The position numbers and the translations under genes are program-made. This document shows, one piece after another, positions 25,787-34,653 of a DNA stretch of 64,000 nt (positions are counted from its first letter, which is position 1; each line of letters opens with the position of its first letter). The DNA comes from Bifidobacterium saimiriisciurei. GTDB lineage: Bacteria > Actinomycetota > Actinomycetes > Actinomycetales > Bifidobacteriaceae. The stretch spans positions 95,542 to 159,541 of the forward strand of contig NZ_WHZU01000003.1 of assembly GCF_010667655.1 (NCBI RefSeq), read 5' to 3'. The notes below the pieces were generated by a model, which did not search any database, was not told where the DNA came from, and saw only the letters and a list, made by a program, of their open reading frames with translations.

Positions 25787-27431
25787 GGTGCTGCTCCTTG
25801 TGCTGGGGTTCGATCGACGGCGGCATCTGCGCGGGGGCCGGCAGCGGATCCTGCTTCGGCACGGCGATGGTCTCGGCGATGTCTACGAGCGGGGCATGCT
25901 GCACGGAGGAGACGGACGGGGCCGGGGCCTCCTGCACCGGCGCCGCGGGCTCGGCCGGAGCCTCGACCGCCACGGGGACGTCGGCCACAGCGGATTCGGC
26001 AGGCTCTTCGGCGGCGGGCGCAGCCACCGGGCCGGTCGTCTCGTCCACATCATGGGCGGGCAGCGATTCCGGAGCGGAGGCCACGGCGTTGGCCACCGGC
26101 ACATCCGGGGCCTCGTCCTTCTCGGTCTTGGCGACCGGGGCGGCGATGGACGGCACGTCGGCCGACTTGTTGCCATCCACATGGCCGTTGCCGCCGAAGC
26201 CGAACGCGTTGGAGAAGATGGAGCGCAGCTCGTCCACGCGCGCGGTGATGGAGGCCTCGCGGGCCTGCAGCGCGGTGATGTGGTCCTGCAGACCCTGGAT
26301 CTCCTTCTGCGCGGCCTGACGGCGCTGCTCGATCTGGTCGTCGGCCTTGCGGGAGGCCTCCTCGATCATGTCCTTGCTCTGCTTGTCGGCCTCCTGACGC
26401 TTCTGCACGGCGTAGGCGTCGGCGTCGGCGCGGGCGGCGCGGGCCTGGGAGAGCAGCTCGTCGGACTCCTGCTGAGCCTGGGCGCTGCGCTCCTTGATGT
26501 TCGCGAGCACCTCGTTCACCTTCGCGGTGGCGTCGTCCTGCTGGGCGGCGATGTCCTTGCGGATCTGCTCGACCTCGGCGGCCACCTTGGCCATGCGCTC
26601 GGAACGCTCCACCTCGGCGGAGTCCGTGAGACGACGGGCGTTGGCCTGCGCCTTCTCGATGATGTCGCCGGCCTGGCGCTTCGCGTCGGAAAGCATCTTG
26701 TTCACCTGGTCACGCACGTCGTTGAGACGGTCGTTGGCCTGGTCGAGGGCCTTCTGGATGCGGTCGTCGGATTCGCTCTTCTTACGGGCGATCTCCTCGT
26801 CGGCGGCCTGGCGCTGGCTGGCGATCTCCTGCGTGAGCTTCGTGCGCTGCTCGGCCATCTCACGCTCATGCGACGACTTCTGGGCCTCCAGGGCCTTCTC
26901 CTGATCGCCGCGCTTCGTGGTCAGCTCGAGCTGCAGCGTATCGCGCTGCTCCTTGGCCTGCTTCTCGGCCACGGCCTTGAGCTGCTGGGCGGTCTGCTGG
27001 GCGGAGGAAAGAATGGTGTTGGCCTCGGTGCGCGCCTTCGACACCATGGACGCGGCCTCGGACTGGGCGTCGTCATGCACCTGCGTCGCGTCGATGGAGG
27101 CGTTGTTGAGGATGGTGTCCGCCTTCTCCTGGGCGGTCTTGCGAATACGGGCGGCATCCTGCTTGGCGCGGTCGAGCAGCTCGCGGCTCGTCTGCTCGGC
27201 GGAGGCGAGCAGCTGCTGGGCGGAGGCGCCAAGGGAGGCGAAGGAGTTCTTCTGCGGCGCGGCCTTGCGCGCCTTCTCCTTCTGAAGCTCGGCCTCGAGC
27301 TTCAGAATGCGCTGGTCATAGGCCTTGATCTGCTCACGCATGCGCTCCTGGTTCTCGCGCATGTTGGCCATGGCCTGATCGACATGCTCCTTGTCATATC
27401 CTCGCAACACCACGGGGAAATTCTCTGCCAT
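25779..27431 (-). CDS. DivIVA-like coiled-coil protein
   Basis: The protein is 550 aa from the ATG at 27431 (AGGAG upstream). The N-terminal segment FPVVLRGYDKEHVDQAM matches the DivIVA/GpsB lipid-binding start. Residues about 25-390 are almost continuous Ala/Gln/Glu/Lys-rich coiled coil with ATP-synthase-b-like heptads. After FGFGGNGHVDGN comes a Pro/Ala/Val/Glu-rich acidic tail. In actinobacteria such proteins mark poles and septa and guide cell-wall growth (family knowledge). The tail is probably disordered. The stop overlaps the pepC start. Its partner and exact role are unknown. Confidence 0.8.
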   Translation of the reverse strand: MAENFPVVLRGYDKEHVDQAMANMRENQERMREQIKAYDQRILKLEAELQKEKARKAAPQKNSFASLGASAQQLLASAEQTSRELLDRAKQDAARIRKTAQEKADTILNNASIDATQVHDDAQSEAASMVSKARTEANTILSSAQQTAQQLKAVAEKQAKEQRDTLQLELTTKRGDQEKALEAQKSSHEREMAEQRTKLTQEIASQRQAADEEIARKKSESDDRIQKALDQANDRLNDVRDQVNKMLSDAKRQAGDIIEKAQANARRLTDSAEVERSERMAKVAAEVEQIRKDIAAQQDDATAKVNEVLANIKERSAQAQQESDELLSQARAARADADAYAVQKRQEADKQSKDMIEEASRKADDQIEQRRQAAQKEIQGLQDHITALQAREASITARVDELRSIFSNAFGFGGNGHVDGNKSADVPSIAAPVAKTEKDEAPDVPVANAVASAPESLPAHDVDETTGPVAAPAAEEPAESAVADVPVAVEAPAEPAAPVQEAPAPSVSSVQHAPLVDIAETIAVPKQDPLPAPAQMPPSIEPQHKEQHHA

Positions 27432-27576
27432 AACGACTCCTGCCTCACACAATCCGAGATTGCCTATACGGGGTGCACTCCCCCGACTGGTAGGAACTTT
27501 AGCGCAGTCGAAAGGCCCCTACGGCGTCGGCGCGCCGCCTTGCCACAGATGTCACACACTTGACACAGGATGTTCG

Positions 27577-27614
27577 AAAAACCACTTCCGCAAACAGCTT
27601 GCGGAAGTGGTTTT
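27577..27614 (-). terminator. Terminator downstream of pcp
   Basis: The arms AAAACCACTTCCGCAA and TTGCGGAAGTGGTTTT form a 16-bp perfect stem with A and T edges, 50 nt after the pcp stop. It also insulates the DivIVA-like gene upstream region. Confidence 0.9.
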
Positions 27615-27664
27615 CATGGTATGGGAACGTTTGAATGCCGATATATCGACCATGTCGGCGACGT

Positions 27665-28330
27665 CTAGATCTCGTCCGCGTAGATCTCGTCGGAGAACGG
27701 CTGCATGGCGTAGCCCACGGTGGCCCGTACCGCATCCTCGGCGGCGGCGACCATCTGCCCAAGAGACAGCCCCGAACCATACAGGCCGCCGTCGCCCACC
27801 TTGGGGAAGCTCAGGAAGCCCGAAAGCGTGCGCGCCTGCTGCGCGTTCCAGTGCAGCAGCTGATAGAACAGCGAGTTGCATACGAACGTGCCGGCGTCGG
27901 AGCTCAACGTGGCGGGGATGTTCTGCTCGGTGAAGTCATGCAGGATCGCACGCAGCGGCAGACGGGTCCAGTATGCGGCCGGCCCGTCCGGCTCGATGGG
28001 CGTGCGGCGCGGCTGCACGTTGTCGACGTCCGGACGCGAGGCGTCGATGAGATTCGTGGCGCAACGCTCCAACGCCACCGAATGCGCGTGGGTCTTGAGA
28101 CCGGTGGCGATGACCACGTCGGGATGCACCGCCTCGATGGTCTCATGCAGTTTCGGCCACGCGTTCTGGAAGCTCAGCGGCAGCAGCACCGAGGTCACCT
28201 GTATATCGGCTCCTTCGGGGGCCCCGGCCACGCCACGCGAGGCGAGCGTCGTGCTCACCTCGGCGGAGGGGTTGATGTCGATGCCTTCGTAATGGTCGAA
28301 TCCGGAAATGACGACGTTGAACTGCTGCAT
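27665..28330 (-). CDS. Pyroglutamyl-peptidase I-like protein lacking the catalytic His
   Basis: This 221-aa C15-family protein starts VVISGFDHYEG. The nucleophile block GTFVCNSLFYQLLHW is intact and the catalytic Glu region is present as SVALERCATN. The family block GFIHxP that holds the third catalytic residue reads GFLSFPKVGD, so His is replaced by Ser. The enzyme would normally remove N-terminal pyroglutamate. Activity is therefore doubtful unless another residue substitutes. No clear ribosome binding site is seen, and it lies 36 nt after ispD in a same-strand run, so it is probably translated from a polycistronic message. Confidence 0.8.
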   Translation of the reverse strand: MQQFNVVISGFDHYEGIDINPSAEVSTTLASRGVAGAPEGADIQVTSVLLPLSFQNAWPKLHETIEAVHPDVVIATGLKTHAHSVALERCATNLIDASRPDVDNVQPRRTPIEPDGPAAYWTRLPLRAILHDFTEQNIPATLSSDAGTFVCNSLFYQLLHWNAQQARTLSGFLSFPKVGDGGLYGSGLSLGQMVAAAEDAVRATVGYAMQPFSDEIYADEI

Positions 28331-28366
28331 GGTTTCAGTGTAGCCGCAGACACGGCCGACGACGGG

Positions 28367-29191
28367 TCAGCGGCGCATCTGCTTGAAGGCCTCGGCGAAC
28401 ACGGCGTGCATCCGCTCCTTGGCCTCCTCGCGGGTGCGCGGGCCGGAGATCGCCTCGGCGATGTTCTCGGCGACGGGGATGTCGGCCAGCGTGGTGATCT
28501 TCAGATTCGTCTCGGTGCCGGCGACGATGGCGACTGGGGTGTCGGGCAGGTAGTCCACCACCACGCGGGTGTCGTCGGTCGGATGGAAGTCGGGGTCGTC
28601 GTCGGCCTGGGCGTACGCCTTGCGGATCGTGGCGAAACGGAATGCCTGCGGCGTCTGCGCACGGAACGTGTTCGGACGGTCGGGCACCGTGCGGATGACC
28701 TTGCGGTCGCCGAGGTCCTCGGTGAGCAGCACGGTGTCGGTGGATGCCACGGCCACGGTGGCGGCCTCGAACTCGTCGAGCGCGTCGATGCAGCCGTTGA
28801 TGGAATGCTGCTCGACGAACGGACGGACGGCGTCGTGGATCAGCACCTTCGCCTCTCCTGGGATGCCGGCGTCGGCAAGCATCTGCAGCGCGTTCTGCGT
28901 GCTGTCGGAGCGCTCGGCGCCGCCGGGGATGACCGCGCGCACCTTGCCGAATCCGTTGGCGTCGATGAGCCGCTCCACCTCGTCGCCCACCTGCGCGTTG
29001 ACCACCACGATGACGTCGGTCACACGCGGGTTCTTCTCGAACGCCTCGATGGACCACACGACGATCTCCTTGCCGCCGACCGACACCAGCTGCTTGGGAT
29101 TGTCGGGATCGAAGCGGGTGCCGAAACCTGCGGCCAGCACCACGGCGACCACGGGAACGGAGGACGGGGAAACACTGCTCTTCTCACACAT
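28367..29191 (-). CDS. ispD: 2-C-methyl-D-erythritol 4-phosphate cytidylyltransferase
   Basis: The protein is about 274 aa. The nucleotide-binding start VVLAAGFGTRFD is followed by NPKQLVSVGGKEIV, HDAVRPFV near residue 120, RTVPDRPNTFRAQTPQAF and the late NLKITTLADI. It transfers CMP to MEP in the non-mevalonate isoprenoid pathway. It has about 20 more N-terminal residues than typical (about 230 aa), and the exact start is uncertain: the ATG at 29191 has only a weak GGGGG stretch upstream. It forms a same-strand run with the U32, PgeF and Pcp genes. Confidence 0.9.
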   Translation of the reverse strand: MCEKSSVSPSSVPVVAVVLAAGFGTRFDPDNPKQLVSVGGKEIVVWSIEAFEKNPRVTDVIVVVNAQVGDEVERLIDANGFGKVRAVIPGGAERSDSTQNALQMLADAGIPGEAKVLIHDAVRPFVEQHSINGCIDALDEFEAATVAVASTDTVLLTEDLGDRKVIRTVPDRPNTFRAQTPQAFRFATIRKAYAQADDDPDFHPTDDTRVVVDYLPDTPVAIVAGTETNLKITTLADIPVAENIAEAISGPRTREEAKERMHAVFAEAFKQMRR

Positions 29192-29284
29192 GCCCCCAAC
29201 CGTAAGCCAGCATGGCGGCCTGCCGGCGCCGCCGTCCGAAATTCTGCACCGAATATGCAACTGGACGGCGACGCGGCCGCTCCC

Positions 29285-30316
29285 CTACTCGCGCACGACG
29301 AGGGCGAGCAGACGGCCTTCGTGGGTCTTGCCGGCGAGCGCGGCACGGCGGTGCGAGAACCACAGCGGGTTTTCGAGCGTGCACAGGCTGTGACGCACGT
29401 TGCCGAGACGCTCATGCAGCTCGGGATCGCCCTCGTTGTCGGACCTGCACAATGCCTTGAGCTCCTCGTCGTCGGCGAGGTACTTGGTGGCGGCGTTGAC
29501 GCGCGGCATGGAGTCGACCGTGTGGTGCACGCCGGCGAAGGCGAGGTCGATCATCGCGGCTTCGGCGATGTCGATGCCCGCGCCGCCGAAGCGCGATGTG
29601 GTCTTGGTCAGCGGGAAGCGCTTCTGGAAGTCTTCGGCCACTTCGTCGCCGACCTCGTAGCATTCGCCGCAGATGCGCGGGCCGAGCGTGGCGACGATCT
29701 CGTCGCGCTTGGCTCCCTTCTTGACCATCAGGTCGACGGTTTCGCCGATGACGCCCCGCTGCAGGCCGCGGCGGCCGCAGTGGGCGGCGCCGATGATGCC
29801 GGTGGCCGGGTCGGCGAACAGGACGGGCAGGCAGTCGGCGGCGAACATGCCGAGGGCGATGCCCGTGCGCGACGTCGCCTGGCCGTCGGCCTCGATGCGC
29901 TGCGATTCGCGCTCCTCGCCCAGCTGCGTGCCGGAGGCGTCAAAACCGTAGGGCGCGTTCTCGCGGTACAGGTCGTCGACGTCCACGGCCACGGCGGAAT
30001 GCACCTGGCCGACCAGCGAAAGCCTGGCGTGGATCTCGCCGGCGAGCGCCTCGCGGTTGGATTCGATGGCGGCGGGGTCGTCGCCTCCGCGGCCGCCGAG
30101 GTTCAACGCCGCGTAATCGCCCGTGGAGACGCCGCCGAGGCGTGTGGTGTAGACGACCTTGACGCCGGGGGCGAGCGGAATCGGGATGGTGACGGGCACG
30201 GGGCGGCCGTCGTCGTAGTGGGTCGGCAGCGTGTTGCTGTCGAGGATCTTGGCGTTGGGGTCGTCGGGGTTCGGATTGTCGAGCGGATTGGTATTGGCAG
30301 TGGTGGAATCGGTCAT
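29285..30316 (-). CDS. pgeF: Peptidoglycan editing factor / purine nucleoside phosphorylase, YfiH (laccase-domain) family
   Basis: This 343-aa protein of the former polyphenol oxidase family COG1496 has the conserved Cys/His metal sites FAADCLPVLF, GAAHCGRRGLQRG and GPRICGECYEVG. The family has been linked to purine nucleoside cleavage and to correcting peptidoglycan precursors. An N-terminal extension rich in Asn/Asp/Pro precedes the domain, making it longer than the roughly 245-aa E. coli protein. AAGGAAGG lies upstream of the ATG. It starts 11 nt after the U32 gene. Confidence 0.87.
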   Translation of the reverse strand: MTDSTTANTNPLDNPNPDDPNAKILDSNTLPTHYDDGRPVPVTIPIPLAPGVKVVYTTRLGGVSTGDYAALNLGGRGGDDPAAIESNREALAGEIHARLSLVGQVHSAVAVDVDDLYRENAPYGFDASGTQLGEERESQRIEADGQATSRTGIALGMFAADCLPVLFADPATGIIGAAHCGRRGLQRGVIGETVDLMVKKGAKRDEIVATLGPRICGECYEVGDEVAEDFQKRFPLTKTTSRFGGAGIDIAEAAMIDLAFAGVHHTVDSMPRVNAATKYLADDEELKALCRSDNEGDPELHERLGNVRHSLCTLENPLWFSHRRAALAGKTHEGRLLALVVRE

Positions 30317-30327
30317 GATGCCTTCCT

Positions 30328-31962
30328 TTATTCGGCTTTGAGCGTGGGCTTCTTGGTGCGCGAGCGCATTGCGGCGTTGAGCGGCACCTCATGCGGGCAG
30401 GGCAGGGAGAACACGCGCGCCGGATGATTGATGGCCGCGACGGGTACGCCGTCGGCGTCTTCCAGGCCGTCGTCGGGCACGGTGTAGGCGAGCGGCGCCT
30501 CGCCGGGCAGCACGAATTCGACGAGCTGGCCGGGTTCGATCTTGTTGCGGGCCATGATGGTCACGCGTCCGCCGCGTTCGGCGCTCCAGCCGAGGACTTC
30601 GCCCACGACGAGCCAGTCGCGGAAGTATGCCGACCGGTCGGTGTTCTGCGTCACCTTGTGCTCGGGATAGTAGAAGCCGGTGGAATAATCGCGGTGGGCC
30701 ACCTTGTACGGTTCCTCGACCAGCCATTCGGGCAGTTCGACGCGCGTCGTCGGACGGCATCTCGCGTGATGCCAGCCTTCGGGCAGGACCTCCTCGCGCG
30801 TGTTGGACTTGCGGCGGGTGGAGCGCGCACGGTAGCTCAGGTCGTCGAGCTGCGCCCCGCCGGCGGAACGGGCCGCGGCGTCCTCCACAACGCCGGAGGC
30901 GCCGGGGTCCGCATCGCCTTCGACCGGCGTCTCGCCCGGCATGCCGGCGAATGCCTTGTCGGCGTTGCGTTCGATGTCATCGTCGGCGGTCCCTTCGAAG
31001 TCCGGGTCGCCCGGTCGGATCACGCAATCGCGGAACGGGCGCAGCACGTTGCCGTCGGAGTCCTCGAATCCGCGCTGCACCATGTATTCGTTGACGGCGG
31101 TCTTGTAGGCGTTGGTCATGGCGGCCACATAGTAGGCGCTCTTCGAACGGCCTTCGATCTTCAGGCTGCTCGCGCCGGAGTCGAGAAGATCGTCGATGTG
31201 CTCGAGCATGTTCATGTCCTGCGAGTTGAAGAGGTATGCGCCCTCCTCGGTCTGCTCGATGGGATAGTACTGGCCGGGCCGTTTCTCCTCCACGATGGAG
31301 TACTTCCAGCGGCAGGGCTGGGCGCATTCGCCGTGGTTGCCGTCGCGGCCGGTGAGATAGTTGGAGAACAGGCATCGGCCGGAGAACGCCATGCACATGG
31401 CGCCATGCACGAAGCATTCGATGTCCATGTCGTCGGGGATGCGGGCGCGGATGTCGCGCACGGCCTGCAGGTCCATCTCGCGGGCGAGCACGACGCGTCG
31501 GGCGCCGAACTCGTAGAGCGCCTGCGCGGCGCCGTAGTTGGTGACGCCGGCCTGCGTGGAGACGTGCAGTTCGAGGTCGGGCGCGACCTGATGCGCCATC
31601 ATCATCACACCGATGTCGGTGACGATGAGTGCGTCGATGCCGGTGTCCTTCAGCTGGCCGATGTAGTCGCGGATCGCCTCGACCTCGGCGTTGCGCGGCA
31701 GTACGTTGAGCGTGACGTATACGCGGGAGCCGACGGCATGGGCGTAGCGTGCGCCCTCCTCGAAGTCGGCGAGGCTGAGGTTGCGCGGCGCGCTTCGCAT
31801 GCCGAAGGCCTTGCCGCCGCAGTAGACGGCGTCCGCACCGTAGTCGATGGCGGTCTTGAGTCCGCGCAGGTTGCCGGCGGGCGCGAGCACTTCGGGGCGA
31901 TGCCGCCGCACGATGGACGCGGTAGGGGTCAACATGTTCAGGGTTTCCATTGATGAAGTCAT
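30328..31962 (-). CDS. U32-family peptidase-like protein (TrhP/YegQ type)
   Basis: This 544-aa protein shows the U32 core: PEVLAPAGN with GADAVYCGG near residue 50, and the Cys-rich block FVHGAMCMAFSGRCLFSNY followed by CAQPCRWKY near residues 190-220. Family members act in tRNA uridine hydroxylation or as collagenase-like peptidases. The C-terminal part has a low-complexity stretch between about 330 and 385. Initiation may be at the first ATG (31962) or one a few codons on, as neither has a strong Shine-Dalgarno. First gene of a four-gene run. Confidence 0.85.
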   Translation of the reverse strand: MTSSMETLNMLTPTASIVRRHRPEVLAPAGNLRGLKTAIDYGADAVYCGGKAFGMRSAPRNLSLADFEEGARYAHAVGSRVYVTLNVLPRNAEVEAIRDYIGQLKDTGIDALIVTDIGVMMMAHQVAPDLELHVSTQAGVTNYGAAQALYEFGARRVVLAREMDLQAVRDIRARIPDDMDIECFVHGAMCMAFSGRCLFSNYLTGRDGNHGECAQPCRWKYSIVEEKRPGQYYPIEQTEEGAYLFNSQDMNMLEHIDDLLDSGASSLKIEGRSKSAYYVAAMTNAYKTAVNEYMVQRGFEDSDGNVLRPFRDCVIRPGDPDFEGTADDDIERNADKAFAGMPGETPVEGDADPGASGVVEDAAARSAGGAQLDDLSYRARSTRRKSNTREEVLPEGWHHARCRPTTRVELPEWLVEEPYKVAHRDYSTGFYYPEHKVTQNTDRSAYFRDWLVVGEVLGWSAERGGRVTIMARNKIEPGQLVEFVLPGEAPLAYTVPDDGLEDADGVPVAAINHPARVFSLPCPHEVPLNAAMRSRTKKPTLKAE

Positions 31963-32053
31963 AGCATAGGCCAGTCTAGCCGAGGCCTATCTCCAAAATA
32001 CCGCCCCGGATTCCGGAAAGCGCGTCTCCCCATTCCGCCCCCCGCAGCGGGCG

Positions 32054-32704
32054 CTACAGCACCGCCATGGCGAATTCGGCGAGCAGCTTGAGTCCGTAGA
32101 CGATGATGACCGTGCCGCACACCTTGTTGAGCACGCCGATGACCTTCGGACTGAAGCGGTCGCGGAACGCGGAGACGAGCAGCGTGACGCCGATGAACCA
32201 GCCGACGGACGCGGTCTCCACGCCGGTGATGAACGGCGTGGACTGCGATGCGGTGAGCGTGGCGCTGAATGCGCCGAGCATGAGCGTGCCGTCGATGATG
32301 GCCTGCGGATTGCACCAGGTGACCACGCACGCCGTGGAGATGGTGTGGCCGAGGTCGTCGGACTTCGTCATGGATTTCGCGGCGGGCTTCGTGCCGTCGT
32401 CCGTCTTCGCGCCGCCCTCGGTCTCCGGCCTGGCGCGCAGCAGCCCCGCGCCGATGCGCATGACCACCAGCCCGCCGATGGCCAGCACGCCCAGCTGCAG
32501 CCACTCGTACCGCTGCATCAGCGACCCCACGCCGAAGAAGCAGGAGAGCGAAAGCGCCACCTCGAACACGATGACGATGAGCGCGGTCGCCAGCGCGCGA
32601 CGACGCGTCTTGGTCAGCGCCGAGTTGATGACGAACAGATTCTGCATGCCGATGGGCGCGATATACGCCAATCCGACCGTCAATCCCTGCAGATAGAACC
32701 CCAT
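32054..32704 (-). CDS. LysE/ArgO-family amino acid exporter
   Basis: The protein is 216 aa. The start GFYLQGLTVGLAYIAPIGMQNLF is the LysE signature, followed by five to six hydrophobic helices. The CVVTWCNPQAIIDG motif sits near the fourth helix. A charged cytoplasmic linker of about 25 residues (Lys/Asp/Thr-rich) separates helices 3 and 4. It probably exports basic amino acids. The ATG at 32704 is preferred because residues before it are not family-like. It is divergent from a MocR regulator that could control it. Confidence 0.85.
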   Translation of the reverse strand: MGFYLQGLTVGLAYIAPIGMQNLFVINSALTKTRRRALATALIVIVFEVALSLSCFFGVGSLMQRYEWLQLGVLAIGGLVVMRIGAGLLRARPETEGGAKTDDGTKPAAKSMTKSDDLGHTISTACVVTWCNPQAIIDGTLMLGAFSATLTASQSTPFITGVETASVGWFIGVTLLVSAFRDRFSPKVIGVLNKVCGTVIIVYGLKLLAEFAMAVL

Positions 32705-33047
32705 GATCACCGATGCACACTTTCTTCCCAATCAACCGATCCATCGACCGGCAAATCAGCCAAGTTGGTTTTGGTTGGTTTATCACAATCCACCCAAATC
32801 ATGCCAAAACACCATCATCACTCGACTGATTTCATTGCAATTACTGCAATTTTATATGACCAAACGATTATTGTAGGAGTACAATACCAATCGGCAACCA
32901 GCCAAAACGCGGAGCGTGCGCTCAACCAAAGAGCCGCCAATCCGCCAAGAACACTTTCATGGACACTGTGCCGGCCGACGCATGGCAACGGTCGGCGCAG
33001 GCACCGGACCATATGCTTCGCCCACAACGCCCCGAGGAGGACCGACC
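32705..33047. promoter_or_regulatory. Divergent AT-rich control region, lysE-type exporter / MocR
   Basis: Two inverted repeats stand out: TTGCA/TGCAA around 32835-32850, and TTGTA (32871-32875) with TACAA (32880-32884). A GGTTGGTTTTGGTTGG run lies near 32766. MocR proteins bind such paired sites between divergent genes, so these are candidate operators. Confidence 0.5.
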
Positions 33048-34622
33048 ATGGCACGATCAGCGCCGCTCGTCATCGACTGGAAGCCGGACCGCGCATCGGG
33101 AGTGCCGATCACCGAGCAGATCGTGCAGTACATGTGCGCGCAGGTCTCGGGCGGCGCGTGGCCGATCGGCTCGCGCCTGCCGTCGCAGCGCGCGCTGGCC
33201 GAAGGCTTCGGCGTGAACCGTTCGACGGTGATCGCGGCCATCAACGAACTCGCCGACTACGGCATCGTCGAGGGACTGCACGGCGCCGGCACGCGCATCG
33301 TCAGCAACACATGGTCCCTGATGCTGCCGGGCGCCCCCGACTGGGCGGACTATGTATCGTCGGGATTCTTCAAGGCGAACAACACCACCATCCAGGCCAT
33401 CAACCGTCTGGAATTCGACCCATCGATGGCCAGGCTCGGCACCGGCGAGCTCGACCCGCGGCTCTTCCCCCGCGACATGTGGCATGACGTGCTTACCGAG
33501 GCCGCAAGCGAAATCGATTCGATGGGATACCCCGAACCCGAGGGCATCCCCGAACTGCGCGAGGCCATCGCCGCGCATATGCGCGAATCGGGCATCAAGA
33601 CCGGGCCTGAGCAGATTCTTGTGACGTCCGGCGCCCTCCAGGCCCTGCAGATCATCTCGATGAGCCTGCTGAGCACGGGCTCGACCGTGTTCGCCGAGGC
33701 GCCGAGCTACATCAAGTCGCTGCAGGTGTTCCAATCGGCGGGCATGCATCTCGCCGGCGTGCCGATGGATGCGAACGGCATCGACGTCACGGCGCTGTCG
33801 CACATACTCGCAGGCGGCACGGCAACGTCGGCGGCCACCGCCGCCACGGCAAGCGCCGCCGCTCCGACGTCGACGCCCGCGCATCCCGCGCCATCCCGCC
33901 GCAGCGGGCGCAATGGACGCGGCTCGGTGCTCTACACGATTCCGACGAACCACAACCCCACCGGCGTCACCATGAGCGAGGCAAGACGCCGCGAACTGCT
34001 GGAATGCTGCGTGGCCAACCGTCTGCCGATCATCGAGGACGGCGCCTATCAGGACCTCGTCTTCGACGACTCCCCCACCCGGTCGCAATCGCCCGTCCCG
34101 CTGAAATCAATGGACGAGACCGGCATGGTCATCTATCTCGGCAGCGCGTCGAAGGCGCTGGCACCGGGTCTGCGCATCGGCTGGATCGTGGCGCCCGAAC
34201 CGATCGTGCATCGCCTCGCCGACGTGAAGATGCAGATGGACTACGGCGCGAGCCTGCTGTCGCAGTGGGTGTTCGCCCGGTTCCTGACCAGCGGCAGGTA
34301 CGGTATGTTCCTCGCCGAACTGAACAAGGAGCTACGCCGCCGCCGCGACGCCGCATTGGCGACGCTCGACCGCCTGTTCGACGGCATCGCGCATTGGAAC
34401 ACGCCCGGCGGCGGCTTCTACATCTGGCTGACGTTCGACGAACCGATGCCGATGGGCCGGCTGTTCCAGAAGGCCGTCGAGGCCGGAGTGCTGCTCAATC
34501 CGGGCGATATCTACGACTTCGAGGGCGACAATTCACTGCGCCTGAGCTACGCATACACCACGCCGGCCGAGTTCGCCGACGCCGCCGAACGCCTGGCCGC
34601 CGTGGTGCGCGCGCTGGGATGA
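33048..34622 (+). CDS. MocR-type GntR/aminotransferase transcriptional regulator
   Basis: The protein is 524 aa from the ATG at 33048, preceded by GAGGAGG. It has an N-terminal GntR winged helix (GSRLPSQRALAEGFGVNRST, residues about 43-62) fused to a fold-type I aminotransferase domain. The PLP Lys is in YLGSASKALAPG and the cofactor loop is TIPTNHNPTG. An Ala/Thr/Ser/Pro-rich insertion of about 38 residues (near 255-292) interrupts the aminotransferase domain. MocR proteins sense PLP or amino-compounds. Its divergent partner is the LysE-type exporter. Confidence 0.9.
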   Translation: MARSAPLVIDWKPDRASGVPITEQIVQYMCAQVSGGAWPIGSRLPSQRALAEGFGVNRSTVIAAINELADYGIVEGLHGAGTRIVSNTWSLMLPGAPDWADYVSSGFFKANNTTIQAINRLEFDPSMARLGTGELDPRLFPRDMWHDVLTEAASEIDSMGYPEPEGIPELREAIAAHMRESGIKTGPEQILVTSGALQALQIISMSLLSTGSTVFAEAPSYIKSLQVFQSAGMHLAGVPMDANGIDVTALSHILAGGTATSAATAATASAAAPTSTPAHPAPSRRSGRNGRGSVLYTIPTNHNPTGVTMSEARRRELLECCVANRLPIIEDGAYQDLVFDDSPTRSQSPVPLKSMDETGMVIYLGSASKALAPGLRIGWIVAPEPIVHRLADVKMQMDYGASLLSQWVFARFLTSGRYGMFLAELNKELRRRRDAALATLDRLFDGIAHWNTPGGGFYIWLTFDEPMPMGRLFQKAVEAGVLLNPGDIYDFEGDNSLRLSYAYTTPAEFADAAERLAAVVRALG

Positions 34623-34653
34623 CGCCCTCCGGAATGGATCGGAGGCAGGCAAC

